64,000 nucleotides of DNA. It comes from Bacteroidaceae bacterium. Lineage in GTDB: Bacteria; Bacteroidota; Bacteroidia; Bacteroidales; Bacteroidaceae. Below the pieces are notes generated by a model. That model was given only the letters and a program-made list of their open reading frames with translations, did no database searches and was not told the DNA's origin. Of the stretch, positions 50,603 through 60,026 are shown one piece after another. Position 1 is the stretch's first letter, and every line of letters begins with the position of its first letter. The stretch lies in contig JAFQBB010000011.1 in NCBI GenBank assembly GCA_017416805.1, positions 1 through 64,000 on the forward strand. The letters are read 5' to 3'. A program made the translations under genes and the position numbers.

Positions 50603-52031
50603 TCTTCACTCTTAATCCCATCTTCTTGGCTTTTTCGAGCATGAAGGCAAAAGCGGCATCGTGTTCGTTGGGGATGTCTCCGTCGAGGATGGCATCTTTG
50701 ATGGCGGTCTTCAGTGTGCCAATCTCGCGGCAAGGTGAGAGGCCGAACACCTCCATGATTTCTTCACCGGTGACGGGCGGTTGGAATTGGCGGATGCGGT
50801 CGCGCTCCTCCAGGTCGATGAGCTTCTGGCGCACCATCTTGAAGTTGTCGAGGAAGCGTTGCTTGCGCTCGGCATTCTTCGAGGTGATGTCCGCTTCGCA
50901 GAGCAGCATCAGGTCATCAATGTCGTCGCCCGCCTCGAAGAGCAGACGGCGTACGGCACTGTCCGTCACAATGTCGTCGGCTATCACGATGGGGCGCATG
51001 TGCAATCCTACGAGCTTCTGCACGTACTTCATCTTTTCGTTCATCGGCAACTTCATGCGGCGGAAGATGTTCGGTATCATCTTTTCACCCAAGTAGTTGT
51101 GGTTGTGGAATGTCCATCCGATGCGCGGTTCCCATCGCTTCGAGCGCGGTTTGCCTATGTCGTGCAGGATAGCTGCCCAGCGTAACCACAGGTTGTCGGT
51201 CTGTTTGGCCACATTGTCCAGCACCTCCAGCGTGTGGTAGAAATTGTCCTTATGTGCCCGTCCGTTCATTGTCTCCACCCCTTGCAGAGCCGCCATTTCG
51301 GGGAAGATGAGAGCCAACAGACCGCTCCGCTCCAAGTCGATGAATCCTTTCGAGGGGATGGGCGAGGCCACAATCTTGTTGAGCTCATCGGCAATGCGTT
51401 CCTTGGAGATGATTTCGATGCGCTCTTTGTTCCGGCAGAGCGATTCGAACGTCTCGTCGTCGATATAGAAGTTCAGTTGTGTGGCAAAGCGTATGCATCG
51501 CATCATGCGCAGGGGGTCGTCGCTGAAGGTGATGTCCGGGTCGAGCGGTGTGCGTATGGTCTTTTCCCACAGGTCGTCCATACCTCCGAAGGGGTCCACC
51601 AGTTCGCCAAAGCGTGCCTTGTTCAGGCAGATGGCCAAGGCGTTGATGGTGAAGTCGCGCCGGTTCTGGTCGTCCTCCAGTGTGCCGTCCTCCACGATGG
51701 GTTTGCGCGAGTCGCGTTGGTACGACTCCTTGCGTGCCCCCACAAACTCCACTTCCGTGTGGTGAAACTTCACCTGTGCCGTGCCAAAGTTCTTGAATAC
51801 AGACAGGTGTGCCCGCTTGCCCAACCGCTTGGCAAGGGCTTCGGCCAGCGCAATGCCACTGCCCACCACCACCACATCGATGTCCTTCGATGGGCGTTCC
51901 AAAAATATGTCGCGCACATATCCGCCCACTACATAACACTCCACGCCCAGTTCATCGGCCGTTTCGGATATCTGGTGGAATATTTTGTCGGAGAGTCTCT
52001 CTTTCAACTCCTCTTGTGTCAGTTCTATCAT
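50592..52031 (-). CDS. cca: CCA-adding tRNA nucleotidyltransferase with HD domain
   Basis: 479 residues from the ATG at 52031. A longer frame begins at 52148 but its first 39 residues run through a promoter-like sequence. The class II nucleotidyltransferase head has VVGGYVRDIFLERPSKDIDVVVVGSG, and RRDFTINALAI and RMMRCIRFA follow. The HD domain has WAAILHDIGKPRSKRW. It adds or repairs the CCA end of tRNAs, which matters because the tRNAs in this window do not encode a full CCA. It heads the cca-sppA-lpxK-PNP-thiL series. Confidence 0.94.
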   Translation of the reverse strand: MIELTQEELKERLSDKIFHQISETADELGVECYVVGGYVRDIFLERPSKDIDVVVVGSGIALAEALAKRLGKRAHLSVFKNFGTAQVKFHHTEVEFVGARKESYQRDSRKPIVEDGTLEDDQNRRDFTINALAICLNKARFGELVDPFGGMDDLWEKTIRTPLDPDITFSDDPLRMMRCIRFATQLNFYIDDETFESLCRNKERIEIISKERIADELNKIVASPIPSKGFIDLERSGLLALIFPEMAALQGVETMNGRAHKDNFYHTLEVLDNVAKQTDNLWLRWAAILHDIGKPRSKRWEPRIGWTFHNHNYLGEKMIPNIFRRMKLPMNEKMKYVQKLVGLHMRPIVIADDIVTDSAVRRLLFEAGDDIDDLMLLCEADITSKNAERKQRFLDNFKMVRQKLIDLEERDRIRQFQPPVTGEEIMEVFGLSPCREIGTLKTAIKDAILDGDIPNEHDAAFAFMLEKAKKMGLRVKSEE

Positions 52032-52053
52032 TCCGTTGTCTTGAATTGTGGTG

Positions 52054-52085
52054 CGAAGATAGTGCAAATCAAGCGAAGGACAAAA
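52054..52085 (-). promoter_or_regulatory. promoter of cca
   Basis: TTTTG (52081-52085), 19 nt and TATCTTCG (52054-52061) on the minus strand, one mismatch from TAnnTTTG. It lies about 23 bp before the ATG at 52031 and rules out the longer N-terminus. Confidence 0.55.
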
Positions 52086-52210
52086 CAAACACGGGTTTAT
52101 TTTGATTTTTGAGGCAGTGTGTGGCATTATAGGCCGATAAGCTTGCATTTTGTTTTTTTTGTGAATCCTCTTTTATAAGTGAATATGTGCATATATATAT
52201 TCTTAGAGAG

Positions 52211-52243
52211 TTTTGAATATTCAGTATAATTATATTACATTTG
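52211..52243 (+). promoter_or_regulatory. promoter of the pectate-lyase-like gene
   Basis: TTTTG (52211-52215), 20 nt, TACATTTG (52236-52243), a full Bacteroidetes match. Transcription would start near 52250, so the reading frame upstream of 52291 is not translated. Confidence 0.85.
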
Positions 52244-52290
52244 CACCCAATAAATTAAAACGATATCACAAAAGGATAAATTTTGACATT

Positions 52291-55269
52291 ATGAGAACAA
52301 GATTATTGATTGCATTATTGTGTGGCATCATCGGCGTGCAGGCGCAACAGTTGGCATTTCCAGGAGCCGAAGGATTTGGGGCTTATGCCTCTGGCGGACG
52401 TGGCGGACAAGTGGTTCATGTGACCAACTTGAATGCGGCCGGTGCCGGTTCGTTGGCCGAAGCGGTGAGCCAACCCAACCGCTTCGTCGTTTTTGATGTC
52501 GGCGGCATCATCGACATCACGGGCAAGAACATTACCATAGCCAGCAATGTCACCATTGCCGGGCAGACAGCTCCGGGCGAGGGTATCACTATCTATGGCG
52601 GACGTGTGATAGCTTCGAAGAGCACGAATGTCATTATCCGCTACCTCCGTATGCGTGGCGGTTCGAGTGTCGATTCCAAGAAGTGTACGCTTACGCTTGA
52701 CGAATGCGACAATGTCATCATGGACCATTGCAGTGTGTCGTGGGGACCTTGGGACAATGTACACATTGCCAATGCCAACAACATCACGTGGCAGAACTGC
52801 ATAATCTCCGAAGGTATAGAACCTCAGCGCTTCGGGGCCATTACCGATGGAACCCGCAACTGGACTATTCACCACTGTTTGTGGCAAAACAACAAGAGCC
52901 GCAACCCGAAGATGAAGTGCTATGTCCAATATTACAACAATGTGGTATATAACTACGCGAATGGCGTGGTGGGCGGACATTCGGCTGCCGACAACTATCA
53001 GGACCTGATGAACAATTACTTCATTGCCGGTCCGAACGGATCGGCCAAGTATTTTGACCAATGGACCGAAACGGATCACATGTACAGCACCGGGAACTAC
53101 TTCGACGGCAATTGCGACGGTGTGCTCAACGGTACTCTTGTCACCGACCATCACAGTGCCACTCCGATGCAGAACCCTTCACTGAAATGTTCGGCTCCCA
53201 TGAATCTGGAGACTGCGGCACAGGCATACGAGAGTGTGGTGGAACATGTGGGAGCATCCCGGGTAAGAGATGTACACGACAAGCGCATCATCGACCAGCT
53301 CACTTCGTTGGGAAAGAAGGGCGCATTCATCGACAACGAGCAGAATGTGGGCGGTATCGGTACTGTAGCCGGAGGACCGAAAATAACCGATGCCGACAAT
53401 GATGGCATGGCTGACGAGTGGGAAGAGGCCAATGGACTGAATCCGGCCCAGAATGATGCCAACGACTATACGCTGAACAATGGATATACCAATATCGAGA
53501 ACTATGTGAACAGTCTTGCACAGAAGAGCAACTATTTGATGTATCCGCTCAACGTGGTGGCCAAACTGGCTGATGAGTCAACCGTAGAACTAACCTGGAG
53601 CAACGATGCTGAAGGGGTGACGGCCATTGTGCTGGAACAGTCGGAAGACGGCAAGACTTTTTCCGAGATACAGCGTCTGGACGGTGAAGCTACGCGGGCG
53701 ACGGTTACGGGACTTACTCCTAAAAAAGTATATTATTTCCGATTGAAGAACCTGTCGGATGCGATGGAGTCACTCTATTCGGGTACGGTGTCCGTCAACA
53801 ATGAGTTCATGCGTGGCGGTGGGGGTATGGAAGCCGGTACCGACCCTTTTGTCTCTGCTGAAGGGAAGTTGTACCGCATCATCTGTTACGGTACAGTCCC
53901 TTTCAATAGCAGTACGACTATCAACGGGATACCCAAATATCTCACATTCAATGATAACGGCTCATTGGGCTCTACCGAAGAGTTCCTTTGGGACAATCCG
54001 GCTTTGCTTTGGGAAATCACACCCACAGAAGGGGGATTCCATATCCGTAACTATAGCACGAAATCCTACATGACAGCCCAAAACATCGCTATCGGGAGCG
54101 GTGATGCACGCATCGGCAGCGCTGAAGAGCCCGTAGTGCTTACCATCAACTATACCAGCGACCACAGCCCTGCACAGTCTGGCCTGAATACACCTGTGGC
54201 CATGTACCGTATCAATTGTCCGTCAAACAACAATATGCAGATACGTGCACGCGGTTTTGCTGATGACTGGGTATGGGGGTCGGGTACCATCGAACGTGCC
54301 GACATGATATTCACATTTGCCGAAATTGATGCTTCGCTTGTCCGCCTTTTCCTCACCAAGTTCAACAATACGCTTGAGAGTGCGGAACTATTGGCAAAAG
54401 GAGCTTCGACAGATGTTACATTGGGCTATCCTACTGACGCGCTGAATACACTGATGAACACCATTGTCGAAGCACAGGCTTTCTCGGACAATATCAGCGA
54501 AAACAGTACTCAGACAGAGGTTGATTCCGTAGTGGCTGTTATCAATAATGCTGTCAGTGCATTCGAAGCCACACGCATCTATACCCTTACCGACTTCTCA
54601 ACAACAATGGCCTATAATATCTATACCTATGGCACCACCAGCAATGCCAGTGCATCATCGGCCGCGTCCAACATTGAGCGTCGCTACCTCTGTAGCACGA
54701 AGAGTACTGACGGATTGCGCGATTCTCTGGTCTATCGCATCGGACTCTCAGACAACAGCATCAATGCCGGTAGCACAGACCCCATTGCTGCCAATGATGA
54801 AGCCCTGTGGATTCTCAGTAAAGGCGAAGGCGGATATGTCTATGTGCAGAATCGGGCAAGCGGTGCCTATATGCAGATAGAGCAACTGCTCTCTGCAGAA
54901 CCAGTGGCCATATATCCCTACTATGCAAAGACCGATAATGGCAAACTGGCTTTCTTCCTTGACGCCAGCGAAGCGGCCAACCGGTGCATCCAGATAGGTT
55001 CGACCGATGCATCCCTTAAGGAGGGACCTCTTACATTCTTTGCCGGCCATGCTGACCGCACCCGTATGCGTTGGGTCTTTGAAGAGACAGAGGAGGAAGC
55101 TGTGACCTCCCTCCCTTCAACATTGGTGGACAAAGTGCAAGGTATGACGGTCGGATATTACAACCTGCAGGGCGTCCGATTGGCTAAAAAGCCTGCTTCG
55201 GGCATATTCATCGAGGTCCTTGTAGGAGAAGGCGGCTCTGTCATTTCCCGTAAGATGATTGCGGAATAG
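52291..55269 (+). CDS. secreted multidomain pectate-lyase-like protein
   Basis: 992 residues from the ATG at 52291; the frame also opens at 52213, but that ATG lies in the promoter. The signal peptide is MRTRLLIALLCGIIGVQAQ. Residues ~20-345 match a right-handed beta-helix of polysaccharide lyase family 1 type (FPGAEGFGAYASGGRGGQV, CSVSWGPWDNVHIANANNIT). A calcium-binding TSP3-like stretch (DADNDGMADEWEEANGLNP, ~367-385), an Fn3-like domain (~415-500), two lectin-like beta-trefoil segments (~520-680, ~765-930) and a FIVAR-like helical module (~690-760) follow. The end (YYNLQGVRLAKKPASGIFI) looks like a T9SS sorting tail. It likely cleaves homogalacturonan. Catalytic residues were not mapped. 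Confidence 0.85.
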   Translation: MRTRLLIALLCGIIGVQAQQLAFPGAEGFGAYASGGRGGQVVHVTNLNAAGAGSLAEAVSQPNRFVVFDVGGIIDITGKNITIASNVTIAGQTAPGEGITIYGGRVIASKSTNVIIRYLRMRGGSSVDSKKCTLTLDECDNVIMDHCSVSWGPWDNVHIANANNITWQNCIISEGIEPQRFGAITDGTRNWTIHHCLWQNNKSRNPKMKCYVQYYNNVVYNYANGVVGGHSAADNYQDLMNNYFIAGPNGSAKYFDQWTETDHMYSTGNYFDGNCDGVLNGTLVTDHHSATPMQNPSLKCSAPMNLETAAQAYESVVEHVGASRVRDVHDKRIIDQLTSLGKKGAFIDNEQNVGGIGTVAGGPKITDADNDGMADEWEEANGLNPAQNDANDYTLNNGYTNIENYVNSLAQKSNYLMYPLNVVAKLADESTVELTWSNDAEGVTAIVLEQSEDGKTFSEIQRLDGEATRATVTGLTPKKVYYFRLKNLSDAMESLYSGTVSVNNEFMRGGGGMEAGTDPFVSAEGKLYRIICYGTVPFNSSTTINGIPKYLTFNDNGSLGSTEEFLWDNPALLWEITPTEGGFHIRNYSTKSYMTAQNIAIGSGDARIGSAEEPVVLTINYTSDHSPAQSGLNTPVAMYRINCPSNNNMQIRARGFADDWVWGSGTIERADMIFTFAEIDASLVRLFLTKFNNTLESAELLAKGASTDVTLGYPTDALNTLMNTIVEAQAFSDNISENSTQTEVDSVVAVINNAVSAFEATRIYTLTDFSTTMAYNIYTYGTTSNASASSAASNIERRYLCSTKSTDGLRDSLVYRIGLSDNSINAGSTDPIAANDEALWILSKGEGGYVYVQNRASGAYMQIEQLLSAEPVAIYPYYAKTDNGKLAFFLDASEAANRCIQIGSTDASLKEGPLTFFAGHADRTRMRWVFEETEEEAVTSLPSTLVDKVQGMTVGYYNLQGVRLAKKPASGIFIEVLVGEGGSVISRKMIAE

Positions 55270-55467
55270 ACTTTGCCTTTTTTGAAAGATGCTGGCATAC
55301 TACAGAAAAGGCTTTGCATTGTCATTCTTAAAACACATTAATGCAAAATGTTATAGCAGTTTACCGAATATCGATAATTCTCCTTCAAATGCCAAAAATA
55401 AAGGAGAGGATTTATAGAACTCACCTGAACAGTTAATGATGCCTTAAATGGCCTATTCTCGGTTGTT

Positions 55468-55590
55468 CAAGTGAACTGTTTGCGGTATACACAAGTGAAC
55501 TACTTACGACTACCCCAAGAGGATAACTTACGGCTTGACAAATGAACTATAAGCGGCTTGACAAGTGAACTATAGTTCATCTGACAAACT
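55468..55590. repeat. 23-24 bp degenerate tandem repeats
   Basis: Units begin CAAGTGAACT or a close form at 55468, 55492, 55516 (diverged), 55539 and 55562. They lie in the 354-bp gene-free region between the convergent pectate-lyase-like and glycosylase genes. AGCAGTTTACCG at 55354 resembles an end of the 268-bp repeat. I see nothing else there. Confidence 0.7.
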
Positions 55591-55623
55591 TATTATGTAC
55601 CTATGGTAATGCCTTTTTTTTAC

Positions 55624-56208
55624 TTATCTGAAAATCTCGTGAAACATCCGGCCGTAAATGTATGCTTTCTTTTCAAGGGCTAAAGGGTAGGCTCTTGAGG
55701 AGGAGGGCATACGGTAAAGACGGAGATTGTTTCCCCTGTCCGTTTCAAAAGTGATGTAGCCTCCTACTGCCGGTTGGGTGGGGATGGAAAACTGTTCGCA
55801 AAGGATGTCGGTCGCTTTTTGACCTGTGGTGACAATGGCTTGACATAGGGGGAGGTGGTGGAGTAGAAGGGGAACGTCTGTTGGTTCGATTACTTCGAGA
55901 TATTTGTCGGAAGCATTGTCTTGCAGACGGCATACGGTTGTTGCCGTATCGTAGAGAGCTATGCCTTTATGGGTGAGGAAGTTGACGATAAGTTCTTTGC
56001 AGAAACATTTTGAAATCGGGTCAACAAAGTAGTCTTTGTCCTCAAAAAAATGAAGACCGAAGATGCGCCACATGTCGTTTTGTATGTTCGGATAGAAGAA
56101 ATCCATCGACCATCGTTTGCTTGGAGGAGGGAAACTGCCCAACATCAACATCCGTGCGTTTGGCGGCAGGAAAGGGAACAAAGGGTGTTTCTCAATTCTC
56201 TTTTCCAT
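55624..56208 (-). CDS. uracil-DNA glycosylase superfamily protein
   Basis: 194 residues from the ATG at 56208; an ATG at 56241 would add 11 residues and enlarge the overlap with the upstream gene. The pattern MLMLGSFPPPSKRW, then FFYPNIQNDMWRIFG, then the C-terminal RLYRMPSSSRAYPLALEKK segment (where UDG families have HPSP- or SPS-like) fits the MUG/UDG-like fold. The motifs are not those of family 1 UDG, so specificity is unknown. It probably removes damaged or mispaired bases. It overlaps the DUF3256-like gene by 17 bp. Confidence 0.78.
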   Translation of the reverse strand: MEKRIEKHPLFPFLPPNARMLMLGSFPPPSKRWSMDFFYPNIQNDMWRIFGLHFFEDKDYFVDPISKCFCKELIVNFLTHKGIALYDTATTVCRLQDNASDKYLEVIEPTDVPLLLHHLPLCQAIVTTGQKATDILCEQFSIPTQPAVGGYITFETDRGNNLRLYRMPSSSRAYPLALEKKAYIYGRMFHEIFR

Positions 56209-56860
56209 GTTGAGGAACAAATTTCCCGTTTTTCCATTCATAACTGATACTCTTCCGTTTCAGCAAAGGGATGTATTGCGTGGCCGATGGCTTGCTCATG
56301 TATCCAGGAGTGGTGTATTGGACTGTGAGCGTGGATGTGCTGTCGGCCAATGATGCTTGCATCAGTAGGATGTCTGCCTCATTGCGTAGTACTTCCCAAG
56401 GTGTGGACAAGGTGTCGGCCACCTGGAGGGGGATCGTGTCGGGTACAAAATCCGATTGGGAGGGAAGGGTTATAAACTTCTTTTTGTCCAAGGCTACCCA
56501 ATCGTCGGTATAAAAGTCTATACGGCTGTCACACGCATTACTGCATATAGTCTGTATGGTACAGATGATATGAGTTGAATCGGTGACTGGGAGTAGTTTC
56601 ATCTCAAAATGACTTTGCGAGGAAAGCTGCATGGCTATGTAGTCTTTGGTCAAACGGGTCATTTCAGACTGTTGGTCGAAACGGTTCTTGACGATGGCTC
56701 GCATGTGGCTGTCAAGAAAATCAATGCAGTCTGCCCGGTTGACCTTGGTGAGGATAGGTAGGATGGAGTCGGGCATGTTGACAAATGCGTGTCTGGCCTC
56801 TTGGGCATGTAGGGAAATTGCCAAAGGGATATACAGAAAGAGGTAATATAGCCGTTTCAT
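56192..56860 (-). CDS. DUF3256-like secreted protein
   Basis: 222 residues with a signal peptide (YLFLYIPLAISLHAQ). The mature part begins RHAFVNMPDSILPILTKVNRADCIDFLDS, which I associate with the Bacteroidales-specific DUF3256 family. It contains an internal two-cysteine site (TICSNACDS) and ends in a basic tail. The function is unknown, and a periplasmic location is likely. It precedes the glycosylase gene with a short overlap, so the two may share a transcript. Confidence 0.75.
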   Translation of the reverse strand: MKRLYYLFLYIPLAISLHAQEARHAFVNMPDSILPILTKVNRADCIDFLDSHMRAIVKNRFDQQSEMTRLTKDYIAMQLSSQSHFEMKLLPVTDSTHIICTIQTICSNACDSRIDFYTDDWVALDKKKFITLPSQSDFVPDTIPLQVADTLSTPWEVLRNEADILLMQASLADSTSTLTVQYTTPGYMSKPSATQYIPLLKRKSISYEWKNGKFVPQHGKEN

Positions 56861-56883
56861 TTTTAATGTATAATATTAAAGTT

Positions 56884-56946
56884 AAAGTTCAAGGTTCAAA
56901 GTTCAAGCCTTCTGGTAGCAACTTTAAACTTTGAACCTTGAACTTT
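56884..56946 (-). terminator. 20-bp palindromic hairpin downstream of tmRNA
   Basis: AAAGTTCAAGGTTCAAAGTT (56884-56903) and AACTTTGAACCTTGAACTTT (56927-56946) are perfect 20-bp arms. It begins 16 bp after the tmRNA 3' end. It shares its arm sequence with the palindrome at 57969-58018. Confidence 0.65.
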
Positions 56947-56961
56947 AAACCTTGAATAAGT

Positions 56962-57360
56962 GTGGACCTGGAGGGAATCGAACCCTCGTCCAAACGAGGA
57001 AACCATACGCTTTCTACATGCTTATCTTCGCCTTCGGTTTTCGTGCTCAGGCAAGACCGAAGCCACCCACCTGAACCTTATCCTCTAAAGATTTCGCAAG
57101 AGCCGCGAGGAAAGACCCGAACTATTTCCGATTTGGCTGCACCACTGGACCAGAACGCTTCGGAACCACAGCTTCTGAGTGATGTCCCGTTCTCTCACCT
57201 TGTGAAAGAATAAAGGTAATCTACTGTACTTCGATTACGCAGCGAGAGCGTAGTTGTTTTCGCCAGATAATTCTTTGACAACTGGGATTTAAGTGCCAAT
57301 CATCGACGCACTGCATGCTTACGTACCATTTCTGCCCGCTGTCAAATCCAGTCAAGCCCA
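56962..57360 (-). ncRNA. ssrA: transfer-messenger RNA
   Basis: About 399 nt on the minus strand. The 3' end is a tRNA half (GAGGGTTCGATTCCCTC T-arm, acceptor AGGTCCA) that pairs with the 5' end TGGGCTT through two G-U pairs. The 5' region has GACTGGATTTGACAGCGGG. The tag reading frame GGC-GAA-AAC-AAC-TAC-GCT-CT... encodes GENNYALAA and ends in TAA at 57235-57237. tmRNA rescues stalled ribosomes and marks the peptide for proteolysis. Confidence 0.95.
57235..57264 (-). CDS. tmRNA proteolysis tag GENNYALAA
   Basis: Nine codons plus TAA inside the tmRNA. The resume codon is GGC. The LAA end is the degradation signal read by ClpXP-type proteases. Confidence 0.9.
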   Translation of the reverse strand, partial: GENNYALAA

Positions 57361-57375
57361 TGGTTATTTGGAACG

Positions 57376-57383
57376 CAAAGATA
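57376..57383 (-). promoter_or_regulatory. -7 box TATCTTTG of tmRNA
   Basis: Exact TAnnTTTG match 16 bp upstream of the tmRNA 5' end. A -33 TTG at standard spacing is not apparent. Confidence 0.65.
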
Positions 57384-57501
57384 GTGGATTTGCAGTATAA
57401 GTAGGTTGAAAAAGGATAACAATTAACGCAGATTAACGGAATAAGCTCTAAAGGGATAACTTTTTGGCTTTTTCTTCAATTCCGTAGAAAAGATTCTTTT
57501 T

Positions 57502-57520
57502 TTTACCGGTGTCCGGTAAA
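57502..57520. repeat. 8-bp palindrome TTTACCGG/CCGGTAAA
   Basis: TTTACCGG (57502-57509), a 3-nt loop, CCGGTAAA (57513-57520). The same TTTACCGG core begins the 268-bp repeat at 57613, so it may be a solo end or relic of that element. Confidence 0.6.
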
Positions 57521-57612
57521 CAGGTATAATATTCTGCTTTAGTGTGTTTTGAGAGCATACACCTCCCCCCTGCTTTCAATTTTTTGTTGTCTTGTCATGC
57601 TATAGGAGATTG

Positions 57613-57880
57613 TATGGTGGCAGTTTTACCGGATACCAATATAAACTTATGTATAATAACCTGTGAATTAGTGTTGTAAATTATCTGAAATTATATTTCT
57701 TCTATATTTCAAACCACGAAATATATATATTGTGGTTTGAAATAATTATTCTGTGGCTTGAAATATTTATTTTGTGCTTTGAAATATAGAAGGTATTGAG
57801 CTGGAAATGGTTTGTAACCGGATTGCCCGACTCAATAAATATAATATTGGTATCCGATAAACATTATAGCAGTTTTCCGA
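57613..57880. repeat. dispersed structured repeat, copy 2
   Basis: The partner of 10901-11168, same orientation and length within a few bases. Here the terminal inverted repeat is intact: CGGATACCAATAT near the left end and ATATTGGTATCCG near the right. Internal stems CTTCTATATTTC/GAAATATAGAAG and TATTGAG/CTCAATA are conserved. No coding capacity. It lies between tmRNA and rny. Confidence 0.88.
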
Positions 57881-57968
57881 ACACCAAAAAATCTTTTTGA
57901 AGGGTATTTTTTTTTGATTCACTGTCTGCACTCCTACATTTCTGTAACTCCTGTACCCCTTTTAAAAG

Positions 57969-58018
57969 TTCAAGGTTCAAAGTCCAAGGCTTTTTAACCT
58001 TGGACTTTGAACCTTGAA
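57969..58018 (-). terminator. 21-bp palindromic hairpin downstream of rny
   Basis: TTCAAGGTTCAAAGTCCAAGG (21 bases, 57969-57989, stated as arm positions) pairs exactly with 57998-58018 around the 8-nt loop CTTTTTAA. On the minus strand CTTTTAAAAG follows the stem. It lies 22 bp after the rny stop. Confidence 0.7.
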
Positions 58019-58039
58019 TATATTCCGTCCAGCAGATTG

Positions 58040-59578
58040 TTACTTGGCGTAGCTTACTGAGCGTGTTTCGCGGATAACAGTGATTTTCACTTGTCCCGGG
58101 TAGGTCATTTCGTCTTGGATTTTTTTAGCAATTTCAGCACTGAGGCTTTCTGTCTGCTTGTCGTCAATCTTGTCTGCACCTACGATGACGCGGAGCTCGC
58201 GTCCGGCTTGGATGGCATATGTTTTTGTGACGCCAGGATAACTCAATGCTAATTGCTCAAGGTCATTGAGGCGCTTCATGTATGCTTCAACAATTTCGCG
58301 GCGTGCACCAGGACGTGCACCGCTGATGGCATCGCAGATTTGTACGATAGGTGCAAGCAGGCTGTTCATCTCCATCTCATCGTGGTGTGAACCGATAGCA
58401 TTGCAGATGTCAGGCTTTTCTTTGAATTTCTCGGCCAGTTTGGCACCATAGAGTGCGTGTGGCAATTCTGGTTCCTCATCGGGCACCTTGCCTATATCGT
58501 GCAAAAGTCCGGCGCGTTTGGCTTTCTTGGGGTTCAATCCTAATTCGCTGGCCATGACAGCACAGAGATTGGCGGTTTCACGGGCATGTTGGAGCAGGTT
58601 CTGTCCGTAAGAAGAACGGTATTTCATTTTTCCTACAATGCGGATGAGTTCAGGGTGCAAGCCGTGGATACCGAGGTCAATAGTGGTGCGCTTGCCTGTC
58701 TCGATGATTTCTTCTTCAACCTGTTTCTTTACCTTAGCAACAACCTCTTCGATACGAGCCGGGTGAATACGTCCATCATTTACCAGTTGGTGCAGAGCCA
58801 AACGGGCAATTTCACGGCGAACGGGATCGAAAGCAGAAAGGACGATGGCTTCAGGCGTGTCGTCAACAACGATTTCTACTCCTGTTGCGGCCTCAAGAGC
58901 ACGGATATTTCGGCCTTCACGACCGATGATACGTCCTTTCACTTCGTCAGAGTCGATATGGAATACGGTGACAGAATTTTCGATGGCTGTTTCTGTTGCA
59001 ACACGTTGGATGCTTTGGATGATGATGCGTTTGGCTTCCTTGTTTGCTGTCATTTTTGCCTCGTCCATGATGTCATTGATATAGGAAGCTGCTTGTGTTT
59101 TGGCCTCTTCTTTCAATGATTCAATCAAGCGGTCTTTAGCTTCTTCTACGGAGAGGCCGCTGATAGATTCCAATTTCTCGCGTTCTTGTGATTGCAAGTA
59201 TTCCAATTCTTCTTTCTTACGGTCAACTACAGTGAGTTGGGCTTCCAGATTTTCCTTTATTGCATCGTTTTCAGCTTTCTTCCGTTGTAATTCTTGTTGC
59301 TGTTGGTTCAGATTTATTTCTCTCTGCTTCAGCTTGTTTTCGGCTTGCTGGATTTTCTGATTACGTTGTGCAACCTCTTTTTCCAACTCTGATTTTTTGT
59401 TGAGGAATTTTTCTTTTACCTCTAACAGTTTGTTCTTTTTGATGACTTCTGCATCTTCTTCCGCTTTCTTCAGGATGCCTTCGCGTTTTTTCTTTAGTGC
59501 AGTGTTGTCGATAAGCTTTCCGATAATGAACCCTCCGACAGCAGCACAAACAATAGCTATGATTGTTACGATGTTCAT
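58040..59578 (-). CDS. rny: ribonuclease Y
   Basis: 512 residues. An N-terminal membrane helix ([19 protein letters not shown]) is followed by a long coiled coil (~25-190), a KH domain ([19 protein letters not shown]) and an HD domain (AGLLHDIGK, then [10 protein letters not shown]). RNase Y is a membrane-tethered endonuclease that starts mRNA decay. Its transcript is probably separate from zapA because a terminator lies between them; its own promoter is not clear by eye. Confidence 0.96.
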   Translation of the reverse strand: MNIVTIIAIVCAAVGGFIIGKLIDNTALKKKREGILKKAEEDAEVIKKNKLLEVKEKFLNKKSELEKEVAQRNQKIQQAENKLKQREINLNQQQQELQRKKAENDAIKENLEAQLTVVDRKKEELEYLQSQEREKLESISGLSVEEAKDRLIESLKEEAKTQAASYINDIMDEAKMTANKEAKRIIIQSIQRVATETAIENSVTVFHIDSDEVKGRIIGREGRNIRALEAATGVEIVVDDTPEAIVLSAFDPVRREIARLALHQLVNDGRIHPARIEEVVAKVKKQVEEEIIETGKRTTIDLGIHGLHPELIRIVGKMKYRSSYGQNLLQHARETANLCAVMASELGLNPKKAKRAGLLHDIGKVPDEEPELPHALYGAKLAEKFKEKPDICNAIGSHHDEMEMNSLLAPIVQICDAISGARPGARREIVEAYMKRLNDLEQLALSYPGVTKTYAIQAGRELRVIVGADKIDDKQTESLSAEIAKKIQDEMTYPGQVKITVIRETRSVSYAK

Positions 59579-59615
59579 TGTTTTAGTTTTTTAGTTAATT
59601 ACTTTGGTTATATAC

Positions 59616-59664
59616 AAAAAGCACCATTCTGCCAAAAGAATCTCTTCTCGGAGCAGGATGGTGC
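59616..59664 (-). terminator. intrinsic terminator between zapA and rny
   Basis: GCACCATTCTG (59621-59631) pairs with CAGGATGGTGC (59654-59664), one mismatch, followed on the minus strand by TTTTTG. It lies 38 bp after the zapA stop and 38 bp upstream of the rny start. Confidence 0.8.
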
Positions 59665-59702
59665 GTTCCTTCTTTTCTTTAACGATGTGGGGCTTCTTTG
59701 TC

Positions 59703-60002
59703 TCAGCCTTCCTTCAAGTATTCTTCCAATGTTCGGGTCAGTTCTTCAATCTTGTCTTTGAAAGGTTGGGTGTCGTTTTTCCTTTCAAGTTTGACGGCAG
59801 TGACAGAAAGGTGGAGTGCTACCATGGTCATGTATTTCTCCGTGTCCTGTGCCTTGAATATGCCCCGGTACAGATTCAGTAAGTCGTCTATTCGTTTTGC
59901 TGCTTCTCTGTAGTACTCTTCTTCCTCACGTTTAATGGTCATAGGGAGGTAGAAGTCTGACACGCGCAGCTGAATGTTCAACATGTCTTTATCATCGTTC
60001 AT
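59703..60002 (-). CDS. zapA: cell division protein ZapA
   Basis: 99 residues, typical ZapA length. The N-terminal globular part (LNIQLRVSDFYLPMTIKREEEEYYREAAKRID) is followed by a coiled coil with MVALHLSVTAVKLERK. ZapA forms tetramers that crosslink FtsZ filaments. It begins 24 bp after the coiled-coil gene at 60027, a common pairing in Bacteroidetes. Confidence 0.92.
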   Translation of the reverse strand: MNDDKDMLNIQLRVSDFYLPMTIKREEEEYYREAAKRIDDLLNLYRGIFKAQDTEKYMTMVALHLSVTAVKLERKNDTQPFKDKIEELTRTLEEYLKEG

Positions 60003-60026
60003 GCCTTGACTTCATTTAGGTTTTAC

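Noticed and set aside
52213-52290. 26-residue longer start of the pectate-lyase-like protein
   Set aside because: The upstream ATG lies between the -33 and -7 boxes; the ATG at 52291 begins a clean signal peptide.
57613-57880. Insertion sequence
   Set aside because: No transposase or any coding capacity; a non-autonomous repeat fits better.
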